Source: a bacterium (GTDB lineage: Bacteria; Armatimonadota; UBA5829). Taken from it: 64,000 bases of DNA. The notes under the pieces are model-generated. The model ran no database searches. It was not told the origin of the DNA and saw nothing but the letters and a program-made list of their open reading frames with translations. Positions 8,101 to 16,381 of this stretch are shown here, piece by piece. The stretch's first letter is position 1; each line of letters starts with the position of its first letter. The translations under genes and the position numbers were made by a program. The stretch is from positions 1-64,000 of the forward strand of contig JAJFVF010000002.1 of the NCBI GenBank assembly GCA_021371935.1, written 5' to 3'.

Positions 8101-10409
8101 CAAGCCAGATTGGAAAGTGCAGTATCAACAAGAGTAAATATGCCGTTGCCGTCATTGCGATAATATCTGGTGCCTGTTGCTTGCAACGTGCCGTTGTAAC
8201 TTCCCTCACAATAAATAAGGTCCATGTCGCCATCATTGTCAAAGTCAGCCCAGGTAAGATCACCAAAAGCTCCTGGAAGATTCATTGTAGATGTAAATTT
8301 GCCGCCGCCATCGTTGTGATAGAACTTTATTGCTGGGGTGTTATACGGTATCGAACCAGCTAAAACAAGGTCGAGTTTGCCATCATTGTCGTAATCTATC
8401 CAACTTGCAGACCTTGCGTCAATACCTGATATTCTGATTTGCGAATCATTGAAAGTTCCCGAATCATTTCGGTAAATGGATGTTACATAGGTTGTCCAGT
8501 CGCTAGTGGCCAGGTCCAGGTCACCGTCGTTATCATAATCGCCCCAAGCAATACCACCTATAACTGAGCTAATAAGCGAAGTGTTGATATCGACGAGTTT
8601 TCCGTTATCGTTACGATATATGGCCTCTCCGTTAGTAAAATCAAGATCACCATCACCATCATAGTCACCCCAGGCTGCGCATTGGTTGACACCAAGTCCT
8701 GTATTGGCGTCGTCAAATCCGGCGATGAGGTAATCCTGATCCGGCATATCTGCGGTTACAGCCGAATATGACCTGCTTGCCGGGTCAAACCAGTGATTGG
8801 TTTTGCTCAGCACTATAGTTCCGCTCCAACCGGACAGCACGCCAAGGTTATAGTATCCACTAGAGTCCGTAAGCGTAGATCGGGAGCCGTCATCCGTTGC
8901 CACTATTACGCCTGAAACACCTGCGCCAAAACGAGTTTTTACATGACCTGTAATTGCCGGCAGGTACATGGATTGCTCTTGAGACCAAGCAGAGGCCGCA
9001 AAAGCAGAGTCGATAGCCTGAACTGACCAGTAATATGTCCCACCACTAAGGTTGTTAAATGTCCAGGACTGTGAGCTGGTCTTTCCAATCGTAGGCAAGC
9101 GTCGCTGTCCGGTAGCTATATCGGCCATACCGGAAGAGACATCCTGAGTTCCTGGAGATCTTCCTATACGGAGGTTGTATGTTAGTCCTGATGATGGGGT
9201 TTTATCATCTGTAGCCGGATCCCAACTGTATTTGATCCCCCCGTTTAATATCTGTGCGTTAAGGTGCTGAGGAGCGCTCGGAACTCCATTGGCAGCCTCA
9301 GCATCACTGTGCAGAATCTTGGTTATAAACTGGGATGACTGCGTCCCAGCTATCGCAAGATCAAGGCGCCCATCTCCGTCATAATCTCCGCAGGCAATTA
9401 CACCGGGCTGAAGTGCTGCAAGCTGCAATCCACTATTTATAAATGTACCGTCATCATTTCTGTATATTCCGGCCCCGGTACCGCCTTCAATGGCGAGATC
9501 CATATCTCCGTCATTGTCATAGTCATCCCAGACAATAGAACCATATAAAATCCCCGGAATCGACGCACCGATATCTACAAACTTACCGCTCTCATTATGA
9601 TAGATATTTGTCGCGGGTGTTAGTTTGTAATTGATGTTGGCGCCACCGCCGATAGCAAGGTCAAGTTGACCATCATTATCATAGTCACCCCAGGCAACAG
9701 AGCCATAATAAAGCGGCGGTAAACCAGCTTTGATGTCAGTGAACTTGCCGTTTCCGTCATTGCGCACAATAGCGCTGGCATATGATCCCACTATTACTAA
9801 ATCCAGGTCACCGTCGGAATCATAGTCTCCCCAAGCGATGGCATTACCAGATGTATAAGGAATACTCGCAGATATTTGCGTAAAGGAACTGCTATCGTTG
9901 CGATAAATAAATGTTCCACTAGAAACGCTGAGAGCAATATCCAAGTCGCCATCATTGTCGTAATCGCCCCAGGCAATACGACTGTATGTACCACCCATAA
10001 GTCCTATACCGGCGTCAACAAATACGCCGTTTCCATCATTGCGGTAGATTTTGCCAACGGACCCAGCACTTCCATATCCCGTGAGTGCTAAATCTAGGTC
10101 ACCATCATTATCATAGTCACCCCAGGTAAGAGAACCACGATAAATACCAGCTAGAACCGCACTTATATCAGTAAAATTGCCGCCACCATTGTTGTGGTAA
10201 ATTCGTGTGATGCATGAAGATGATGATATGCACCCTGCGATGGCAATATCCAGTTTTCCATCATTGTCATAATCGCCCCAGGCAATAGCCGCGTCAGTCA
10301 CGGCTGGAAACCCGGCGTTGATGTCTGTAAAAGTTACACATTGAGTAATTTGCAATGAGCCGAAGAAGAACCCGATAAATGATACGACAACGGCAATTGA
10401 TTTGGTCAT
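5142..10409 (-). CDS. Giant secreted FG-GAP/VCBS protein with three seven-bladed propellers
   Basis: This 1,755-residue protein begins with a signal peptide (MTKSIAVVVSFIGFFFGSL). The calcium-binding-type motif WGDYDNDGDLDLA and variants occurs 21 times, in three groups of seven (about residues 30-375, 575-910 and 1115-1440), as expected for three integrin-alpha-like beta-propellers. Each group is followed by a fibronectin-III-like domain with a YWSVQAIDS signature. The first two are followed by a carboxypeptidase-regulatory-like domain (ITGHVKTRFGAGVSGV near 485, and one near 1025). The last about 190 residues form a different beta-rich domain (FYVENADRTCGIRVES). Blade 20 has lost its acidic ligands (WADCDNCGSLN). 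It is probably exported and surface or periplasmic, with an adhesion or glycan-binding role inferred only. ATG 10409 is preferred to the GTG just before it. Confidence 0.85.
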   Translation of the reverse strand: MTKSIAVVVSFIGFFFGSLQITQCVTFTDINAGFPAVTDAAIAWGDYDNDGKLDIAIAGCISSSSCITRIYHNNGGGNFTDISAVLAGIYRGSLTWGDYDNDGDLDLALTGYGSAGSVGKIYRNDGNGVFVDAGIGLMGGTYSRIAWGDYDNDGDLDIALSVSSGTFIYRNDSSSFTQISASIPYTSGNAIAWGDYDSDGDLDLVIVGSYASAIVRNDGNGKFTDIKAGLPPLYYGSVAWGDYDNDGQLDLAIGGGANINYKLTPATNIYHNESGKFVDIGASIPGILYGSIVWDDYDNDGDMDLAIEGGTGAGIYRNDDGTFINSGLQLAALQPGVIACGDYDGDGRLDLAIAGTQSSQFITKILHSDAEAANGVPSAPQHLNAQILNGGIKYSWDPATDDKTPSSGLTYNLRIGRSPGTQDVSSGMADIATGQRRLPTIGKTSSQSWTFNNLSGGTYYWSVQAIDSAFAASAWSQEQSMYLPAITGHVKTRFGAGVSGVIVATDDGSRSTLTDSSGYYNLGVLSGWSGTIVLSKTNHWFDPASRSYSAVTADMPDQDYLIAGFDDANTGLGVNQCAAWGDYDGDGDLDFTNGEAIYRNDNGKLVDINTSLISSVIGGIAWGDYDNDGDLDLATSDWTTYVTSIYRNDSGTFNDSQIRISGIDARSASWIDYDNDGKLDLVLAGSIPYNTPAIKFYHNDGGGKFTSTMNLPGAFGDLTWADFDNDGDMDLIYCEGSYNGTLQATGTRYYRNDGNGIFTLVDTALSNLACWYMAAGDYDNDGDIDLAVSGKENNIGFVRVYSNDGNGHFTNSDFTFPSMCDSVAWGDYDNDGDLDLLVNGCGIFHNDNNAGFVNSGITLAPTNVGTSIPYNSCIWADYNNDGDLDILLGGYSTSTTCVIKNTTFAGNILPQPPTGLSAKVADGRVVFSWLPGSDAETPVLGLSYNVRVGTIQGGNDVISAMANASSGLRYIPAIGNAQKCLSWSCPLKGCPGGPLYWSVQSIDTSYAGSSWAPVASFVALPGIRGYVRTSGGAGVAQVVIRTNDGISAVTNADGSYALGVPMGWSGKVTASQPGYWFAPPNKSYQNITSDISTENYTATAQSFTKLSCGLPTLSASTAAWGDYDNDGQLDLALAGIVSGGVYSIAIYRNNGGTFTDAGANLPAICCTALAWGDYDNDGRLDLAMSCTTDPINMRGYVTKIFHNDGGGKFTESVTFTTVGAASVVWGDYDNDGHLDLATGSKILHNDNGTFAEVDTGLPWGCGSAWADYDNDGDLDLAIYKMPLDYSIHVYRSDNGLFVATENSIRGSSMCWGDYDGDGRQDILAGDYLVSPSYTRVYHNDGSDKFSDINLRLSGSSLIQWADCDNCGSLNIMCCIGTSLYCFYNLGNNQFMATDPIISGATIMAVGDYDGDNDIDLLAYDNAYPNHILIYRNDTGLRNTPPSAPAHLTTIVSGEGTTFHWAPSFDAQTASANLTYVIKVGTQPGKDDIYSGEADLTTGKRRIPVPGYANTTSWTLKIPSTRNFYWSVQAIDTALTGSAWAAEQSTALSQPSAFKFAQEGKFVACALMIVTAVYDGFFYVENADRTCGIRVESATIPNIGDELNIGGNVATNVNGERYIYNAVYTRSGSGSIKPLGLNNRLLGGGQYGLQMGVWGYGIIFDSNGKPMHKWMKNSGVNNIGLLITTWGKIKQLDTQSSTFVIDDGSGDTVKCIAPNGLSFDPNWSYVCIIGISSCEKYNNELQKTVIVRSKNDITGY

Positions 10410-10802
10410 CACCTTAAGAACCTATCCTCTGTAGCAATAGTATCTAATATCGTTAGTTTGCCATGTTATCGTGCAGAGGTCAAGTTCCATATTAGCATAA
10501 TTGCATAAATCAAGGGTTTTATCTTCAGATCATGAAATATATAATTGAGGAACTTGATTATGTAGAATGAATATTTGATTTTATGTGCTATTGCAATAAC
10601 AAGAATTAACATATAATGTGGATTAGAACTCATAATCGATAGAGGGAGGATAGCTGCGCGAGTGGTGTAATTAGTGTTTGGAAAACAAAAATATGCCAAA
10701 CACACAAAGACTATCCTCACCATCATTTTATGTTTTGTTGATAGTCATATATATCAATCAAAAGCTGCATAGACCAGGCTTAGCTATCAAATCACTTGTC
10801 GC
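10410..10802. other. Intergenic AT-rich stretch with a nested inverted repeat
   Basis: No convincing gene is present; an 86-codon minus-strand frame here has AT-driven composition and no ribosome-binding site. Bases 10646-10718 contain two nested perfect inverted repeats. The outer is GAGGATAG (10646-10653) with CTATCCTC (10711-10718); the inner is GTGTTTGG (10674-10681) with CCAAACAC (10696-10703). No T-run follows, so it is not a standard terminator. The side near 10409 must hold the promoter of the FG-GAP gene. Confidence 0.5.
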
Positions 10803-11201
10803 CTAATTCACATTAGGAGTAAGAATTAAAAAGTCTTTCAGTCGTTTCTGACTGCTCATTGTTGGCTCGACTCTGCCGTTTTCCCAAAATGAAATGGTAG
10901 TAGCAGTTACTTCTAAACGATTAGCCATTTCCTTCGTACTAGGCCCCAAGCGTTTTCGACACATCCGTATTTTCTCCCCAAGACTCATTGCCGAGATGTT
11001 ATCAAAGGGATTATAGCCTAAGAAATCAATTATCTTTGGTATTACTTTTACAGTAGGCGAGTAATCTCCCTTGCCCTAGTCTGATATGGAGCGATACGAA
11101 ACGCCTAGTAGTCTTTCAGCACCTCTTAATGTCAGTCCCAGATCAAGTCGTCGTTTCCTTATGTGTTCTCCTAAGGTCTTTGGATCATGTGGATAGCTCA
11201 A
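10803..11201 (-). pseudogene. Tandem XRE-type HTH gene interrupted by one stop codon (copy A)
   Basis: Read from the TTG at 11201, the frame encodes two helix-turn-helix domains. The first is KTLGEHIRKRRLDLGLTLRG to YRSISD, then TAG. The same frame continues as GDYSPTVKVIPKIIDFLGYN, PFDNIS and a second HTH (SLGEKIRMCRKRLGPSTKEM, TTISFWENGRVEPT). Relatives normally have a tryptophan where the TAG (about 11090) stands, so a single TGG-to-TAG change explains the break. The downstream part still has a possible ATG restart at 10988. This tandem-HTH family is commonly associated with integrated elements. Two further, more damaged copies lie at 18.8 and 25.9 kb. Confidence 0.75.
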
Positions 11202-11310
11202 TGAAAGCGGTTTTTGAGCTTGGAGGACTATATGGCAAAATGGCAACACAACCAGGCAAAATGTGATGAAATGACCGGTAAATTTCAGCTAAATGTTGTT
11301 CACTGGTTGT
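11202..11310 (+). repeat. XRE-element repeat, non-coding part of copy A
   Basis: The region upstream of the HTH gene aligns with 19007-19142. Both share TTTTTGAGCTTG or CTTTTGAGCTTG, then ACTATATGGCAAAATGGC, then ACACAACC, a CCGGTA box and the conserved 28-base block (11283-11310). A 66-codon plus-strand frame crosses it but is not conserved in the other copies. It may hold the promoter of the HTH gene or an end of the element. Confidence 0.6.
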
Positions 11311-11457
11311 GGACTAGCAATGCGTGTTTGGTGTTGAGTGATGATGTTTGGCTTTCAAAGAATCTGCGTTTTGTGGGTGAAGGATATGCTGTCATATTAT
11401 GTTTCACAGTTTAATGTGGCAGGATACTTCTGTACCCCGCCGCATTAAACACTCTCT

Positions 11458-14400
11458 CTAGACATCGGCAAGAACCGTCTCATGCTCTTGAGAGTCCGGC
11501 TTGCTTACCGACTTGCGATATGCTCTTGGGAAGAACTTGCGGAGAAATGCTTTCCAAGCGTCATCAACTATCGTGAAAACAACTGGTATTACGATCAAAG
11601 TCAGCAGCGTCGAAAGAGCTAAACCGCCGATAACCGCAATAGCCATTGGTGAACGTGATTCGGATCCCTGGCTGAGAGCTAGTGCAGTAGGCGTCATTCC
11701 TCCGATCATGGCAAGGGTCGTCATTAAAATAGGCCGCAGCCTGGTCGGTCCAGCTTCAAGCAGCGCTTCATTGCGGCTCTTGCCCCGGCTCATCAGTGTA
11801 TTAGTGTAATCGACCAGCAAAATCGCATTCTTTGTTACAAGACCGATCAGCATGATAATACCAATCATAGCAGTTACACCCATTGATTTGCCTGTAATCA
11901 GCAGAGCAAGTAACGCTCCGATAATAGCCTGGGGCAGACTGAACATAATTACAAACGGCGTCAGGAATGACTCGAACAGAGCGCCCATCAGCATATATAC
12001 CAACACTATCGCCAGCAGCAAAGCTGCAAACATTGCTGCAATAGATTCGCCCATCATTTTTGTTGAGCCGCCGGAAGTGACCGTGGTGCCGGTTACCATG
12101 GGCGATGTGGCCAGCGTTTTTTCAATCGACTGATTGACGTTACCCATGCTGTAGCCACCGGCAATGTTCGCGGTTACTTCGACAGACTTTTGCCTGTTCA
12201 GATGCTCGATCTTATTTGGAGAAAACGCATAGGCTACTTTTGCCACGTCGCTCAAGTAGATCGGAGCGCCATCCTTGGTCCCGATGATTAAGTTGTTGAC
12301 ATCAGATGCCTTGCTGCGCTGTGCCAAATCATAATGCACCCTTATCGGATACTCAGTTCCATTTTCGCGCAGTTCAACCGAGTCATCGCCATCAATGGCT
12401 ATTCGGACAGCCCTGGCCACCGCTGACTCCGTCATTCCCAGCTTTGCAGCCTTGTATTTATCGACAATTACCCTTCTTTCGGGCGTGCTTGCCTTGTAGG
12501 ATATGTCTATGTTAACCAGACCTGGAATCTTGCGCATTATATCGGCAACCCGATTGGCTTCCTCGACGACATCGTCCATTTTCTGACCCTGGACTTCCTT
12601 GGTGATTCCAGCGCTCGGGCCGGCATTGGACTGCATTGAGACCGTAACCAGTTCCGTGCCGGGGATATGAGCAGTCTTTTCAGATAACCAGTCGACAATC
12701 TCCTGCAGACTTCTCTTGCGGTATTGTTTGTCGACCACCTTGACCGAGATATTGGCATATTGAGAGCCGCTGTCACCTGACATCCTCATAGTGTTTGAAC
12801 CGGACATCGCCATACAATAGCCCGTCTGCGATTCCATGTGGCTCCTAAACCAGCTGAATGGGTTATACCAGACTCTATCGGACACTTTATACTTTACTGT
12901 CTTCATTTCAGGGAGCTGCTTTACTATCGCTTCGATCTTCTTGGTGACTGCATCAGTCTGTTTGAGCGAGGTTCCAGCGGGTGTTCTTGCCGTTATACTG
13001 ATCTGGCTCTGGTCGGTCTGGGTAAAGAACTCAAAGCCGAACGGCAGATAGATGGTCATTGCAATAAACGCCATCGCGACACCAAAGGTGATAGCAATGT
13101 TTTTGCTGCTCTTGTCGACAAAGCATGCTATGGCCGAGCAAAGTAAAGCGATGAATGCAATTACGAGCCTTGGCCCGCCAAGTCCGCTTTTGGGCATAAC
13201 CATCGCAAAGACCACCAGCAGCGATATTGTGCCGATGATGATTGTCATAAACCTGTTGTGGAGCGCCCACTCAAGGACTCCTCTGTATTTTGTGTCCAGG
13301 CTCTTGAGGAGGAACTCGAGAGTGGCGAATAGTTTGCCTGCAAACAGGTCAATCCTATCCTTGATCGTTGGACAGTCCTGTCTGAGGCGGCGCATGATCT
13401 CTTGTTCGTCACGTTCCTTGTCATCCTCGCTCTTCATCCACTTGGAGGCAAGCATTGGCGTCAATGTGAATGACATAAGCAGTGAGAACAAGGTTGCAAC
13501 AGCCACCGTTACACCAAATTGCCTGAAGAACTGCCCGGTCATACCTCCCATAAACGCAATCGGCAAGAATACGACCACGTCGACCATTGTGATTGTGATG
13601 GCGGCCAGACCTATCTCAGTGCGGCCGTTGATAGCGGCCTCAACCGGCGCTTCGCGTTTTCTTAAATGCCGCTCAATGTTTTCAAGAACGACAATTGAAT
13701 CGTCAACAAGAATACCTACAACAAGCGAAAGCGCCATCAAAACCATCTGGTTTTGTGTAAACCCGAATGCACCTGTCGGTATGTATGTGGCCATAAGCGA
13801 GGTCGGGATAGCGCAGGCAACGATAAATGTGGCTCTGGCCGTATGCAAGAACAAGAACACTATCAATACAACCAGCAATACGCCTTCAGCAAGGGTCTTG
13901 TTTACGTCATTTAGCGAATCGTTGACATAGACCGACTGATCTGTCGCAATTACTGGATATACACCTTTAGGCAGTATCGGCTTCATCTCTTCAAACTGCT
14001 TTTTCACGCCATCACATATCGCGACAGTGTTCGCGCCGGACTGCTTTTGAATTGTCAAAATGACGCTGGGCTTGCCGTTGAGACGGACTATCTTTTCCGG
14101 CTCTGCTACAGTGTCCTTTATGGCGGCGATGTCGCTGACATGTATTACATTCATAGAGCCGTCCGTATTGGTCCCAATCTGGATGGGCGTATTCGCAATG
14201 TCTTGAATGCTGGCAAACTCTCCAACAGTCCTGACTGTATAGTCTCTTGCATCCTCTTTGATCGAACCGGCAGGATTATTCGTATTTGCATCACTTAAGG
14301 CATCGACCACGCTGCTAATGCTTATCCCATAAGCATCAAGACGGTTCTTGTTGACCGCAACGGATATTTCACGTTCCTCTCCGCCGCTGACCGTTACGGC

Positions 14401-14913
14401 GCCAACACCGCCAATCTTAGCAAGCCTGTCCGAAATGGTGTTGTCGGCGAGAATCCGCATTTCCTTTGGCGTAAGATTGCCGGCAAGTCCGATCTTCATA
14501 ACAGGCATTGAAGATGAATCTATCTTGGTTACTTTAGGCTCGTCCGCATCATCAGGCAGGCTGGCTTTTACCTGAGCAATTTTGTCCCTGACATCTGCGG
14601 CGGCAGCCTCGACATCCGTTCCCATTTCAAACTCTACTGAAACAGTGGAAGTGCCTTCCTGCGAAGTGGAAGTGATATTCTTTACATGAGATATGGCGCT
14701 GAGCTGTTTCTCAATAGTTTCACTGACAAGTGACTCTATCTCGCTCGGTCCGGCTCCACTGTATGTCGTTGTTACAATGACATACGGAATATCGATGTTT
14801 GGGTTGAGTTCCTTGGCCATTTTAGACTTGGACTGGAACCCCATGACGATTAGCGCAAGCACGAACATTACAATGAATACCGGCCTGCTTATGGAAGTTC
14901 TAGTTAGCCACAT
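11458..14913 (-). CDS. RND-family efflux permease (AcrB-like)
   Basis: This 1,151-residue inner-membrane pump would export small molecules using the proton gradient. The family pattern is clear: SISRPVFIVMFVLALIVM at the N-terminus, the proton-relay motif VGILVDDSIVVLENIER near residue 400, and the matching lysine in LVTKNAILLVDY near 1026. It is about 100 residues longer than usual. The extra length lies at about residues 555-630, where the single expected helix 7 is replaced by three hydrophobic segments, an even-numbered addition that keeps the topology. It overlaps the adaptor gene by 14 bases and is the last gene of a TetR-TolC-HlyD-RND operon. Confidence 0.95.
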   Translation of the reverse strand: MWLTRTSISRPVFIVMFVLALIVMGFQSKSKMAKELNPNIDIPYVIVTTTYSGAGPSEIESLVSETIEKQLSAISHVKNITSTSQEGTSTVSVEFEMGTDVEAAAADVRDKIAQVKASLPDDADEPKVTKIDSSSMPVMKIGLAGNLTPKEMRILADNTISDRLAKIGGVGAVTVSGGEEREISVAVNKNRLDAYGISISSVVDALSDANTNNPAGSIKEDARDYTVRTVGEFASIQDIANTPIQIGTNTDGSMNVIHVSDIAAIKDTVAEPEKIVRLNGKPSVILTIQKQSGANTVAICDGVKKQFEEMKPILPKGVYPVIATDQSVYVNDSLNDVNKTLAEGVLLVVLIVFLFLHTARATFIVACAIPTSLMATYIPTGAFGFTQNQMVLMALSLVVGILVDDSIVVLENIERHLRKREAPVEAAINGRTEIGLAAITITMVDVVVFLPIAFMGGMTGQFFRQFGVTVAVATLFSLLMSFTLTPMLASKWMKSEDDKERDEQEIMRRLRQDCPTIKDRIDLFAGKLFATLEFLLKSLDTKYRGVLEWALHNRFMTIIIGTISLLVVFAMVMPKSGLGGPRLVIAFIALLCSAIACFVDKSSKNIAITFGVAMAFIAMTIYLPFGFEFFTQTDQSQISITARTPAGTSLKQTDAVTKKIEAIVKQLPEMKTVKYKVSDRVWYNPFSWFRSHMESQTGYCMAMSGSNTMRMSGDSGSQYANISVKVVDKQYRKRSLQEIVDWLSEKTAHIPGTELVTVSMQSNAGPSAGITKEVQGQKMDDVVEEANRVADIMRKIPGLVNIDISYKASTPERRVIVDKYKAAKLGMTESAVARAVRIAIDGDDSVELRENGTEYPIRVHYDLAQRSKASDVNNLIIGTKDGAPIYLSDVAKVAYAFSPNKIEHLNRQKSVEVTANIAGGYSMGNVNQSIEKTLATSPMVTGTTVTSGGSTKMMGESIAAMFAALLLAIVLVYMLMGALFESFLTPFVIMFSLPQAIIGALLALLITGKSMGVTAMIGIIMLIGLVTKNAILLVDYTNTLMSRGKSRNEALLEAGPTRLRPILMTTLAMIGGMTPTALALSQGSESRSPMAIAVIGGLALSTLLTLIVIPVVFTIVDDAWKAFLRKFFPRAYRKSVSKPDSQEHETVLADV

Positions 14914-16381
14914 CGCTTGCGCCTCCCCCGTCGTGTCGTTCCACTTTAGAGCCGTCCTTGAGGTTCTTTCTTCCCTGAGTGGCTACCATATCACCTACTT
15001 TCAAATCAGTCGGTAAGGAAACTTGGGCATAGTTTCTGTCCGTTTTGAGAATGGATATGATATGCTTTTTGGCGATATTGTCTTTGCCAATCACAAAGAC
15101 AGACTGTGTGCCTTCCTGGTCGTTTACCGCGTCCTTGGGAACCATCAGTATGTTGCACAGTCTGCCTGCAAGCACCTCACCTGTCGCAAACATGCCCGGC
15201 TTGATCTTATTACTTGCGCCTGCGATCGATATTCGCACTGAAAAGTTTCTGTTGGATGTAGAACCGGACGGATATACCTCGGTTATGGTGCCTTCTAATG
15301 CATCGTTGGGCAATGCATCTACTCTAACACTCACAGACTGGCCCTTGCTGATTTTGGCCATATACTGCTCGGAGACATCACCCTTGAAGTAAACACTGTT
15401 CAAATCAACTATCGAAGCAAGTTCCTGCCCGGCAGATACGACATTACCCGGATCGACGCTGCGAGAAGAAACGACTCCCGATATCGGAGACTTGATATAC
15501 GTGTTTCCAAGCTCGCGCCTTGCAGTATCGACGGCTGCCTTTGCCTGCAGGACAGTTGCCTTGGCAGCTGTGACCTCTTTTTCCTTGACTCTTACCTGAG
15601 CAGCATTTGCTTTGGCATCGATCAGCTCTCCCTGGGCTACATCGACATTCGACTGAGCGGCATTGACGTCTTCCTTTCGGCCGCCCTCATCGATTATGGA
15701 AAGGTCTTCGACTGCGCTGTTGTAATTGGCTTTCGCGACCAGATAATTGGCTTTTTTGACGTCGTAATCGGACTGAGAGACAGACCCCCGCTTGAGCAGG
15801 CGTTCATAGCGCTTGTAATCCGCTTCTGCCTGATCCAGTTCGGCCTTGGCTGAGTTGACCTTGTTTTGAGCCACTCTGCGCTCCTGTGAGCGAGAAGGCT
15901 GCTTTGCAAGCACAAGTTTGTTCTGTGCCGACTTCAAGGAAGCCTGAGCATTCCTGATTGCTGTCTGGGTCTGGATTTTTGTGACGTCAAGATTTGTGAC
16001 TGCCTGTTCCAGTTTTGCCTTGGCGGACTCCAGGCTGGCCTGGGCAGTCTCAAGATTGTCCTCGGCGTCTCCCTGGTCCAAGACCGCAACGACTTCACCT
16101 CTGGAGACTCTGTCGCCCTCACGGATGTTTATCGACATCAATCTGCCGGAAATTTTTGGAGAAATAACTGCGCTGTTAAGTGCGCTCAGGTCGCCGGTGA
16201 TTTGCACGGTATCGTCCATATCGCCGCGTATTACAGCGGCTGTCTGAACAGGCACACCGCTCTTCTGCCAGATTTCCTGAGTTGTGGGAGCGGGAGCTTT
16301 AGGCTTTCTTACGGCCGCCACGGCAAGCAGCGCGACAATGATTATGGCAAGCGTAACAATAACCGGTATGTTTCTTTTCAT
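14900..16381 (-). CDS. RND efflux periplasmic adaptor (HlyD/AcrA-like)
   Basis: The 493-residue membrane-fusion protein links the RND pump to the outer-membrane channel. It has an N-terminal membrane anchor (residues 5-24), a first half lipoyl/barrel region (PKISGRLMSINIREGDRVSR), a long alanine- and glutamine-rich coiled-coil hairpin (about 95-290), the returning lipoyl half (YIKSPISGVVSSRSVDPGNV) and beta-barrel domains (VSVRVDALPNDALEG). The coiled coil is longer than in AcrA, closer to HlyD/EmrA lengths. It overlaps the TolC-like gene by 4 bases (ATGA) and the pump gene by 14, so translation is probably coupled. Confidence 0.93.
   Translation of the reverse strand: MKRNIPVIVTLAIIIVALLAVAAVRKPKAPAPTTQEIWQKSGVPVQTAAVIRGDMDDTVQITGDLSALNSAVISPKISGRLMSINIREGDRVSRGEVVAVLDQGDAEDNLETAQASLESAKAKLEQAVTNLDVTKIQTQTAIRNAQASLKSAQNKLVLAKQPSRSQERRVAQNKVNSAKAELDQAEADYKRYERLLKRGSVSQSDYDVKKANYLVAKANYNSAVEDLSIIDEGGRKEDVNAAQSNVDVAQGELIDAKANAAQVRVKEKEVTAAKATVLQAKAAVDTARRELGNTYIKSPISGVVSSRSVDPGNVVSAGQELASIVDLNSVYFKGDVSEQYMAKISKGQSVSVRVDALPNDALEGTITEVYPSGSTSNRNFSVRISIAGASNKIKPGMFATGEVLAGRLCNILMVPKDAVNDQEGTQSVFVIGKDNIAKKHIISILKTDRNYAQVSLPTDLKVGDMVATQGRKNLKDGSKVERHDGGGASDVAN

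Noticed and set aside
10466-10726. 86-codon minus-strand frame with hydrophobic stretch
   Set aside because: Low-complexity AT-rich translation, no ribosome-binding site, and it crosses the nested inverted repeat.
11214-11414. 66-codon plus-strand frame in the XRE repeat
   Set aside because: The frame is not kept in the other copies of the repeat, so it is not a conserved gene.
13052-13930. 292-codon frame opposite the RND gene
   Set aside because: Antisense to a clear transporter gene; serine- and isoleucine-rich composition mirrors the codons on the other strand.
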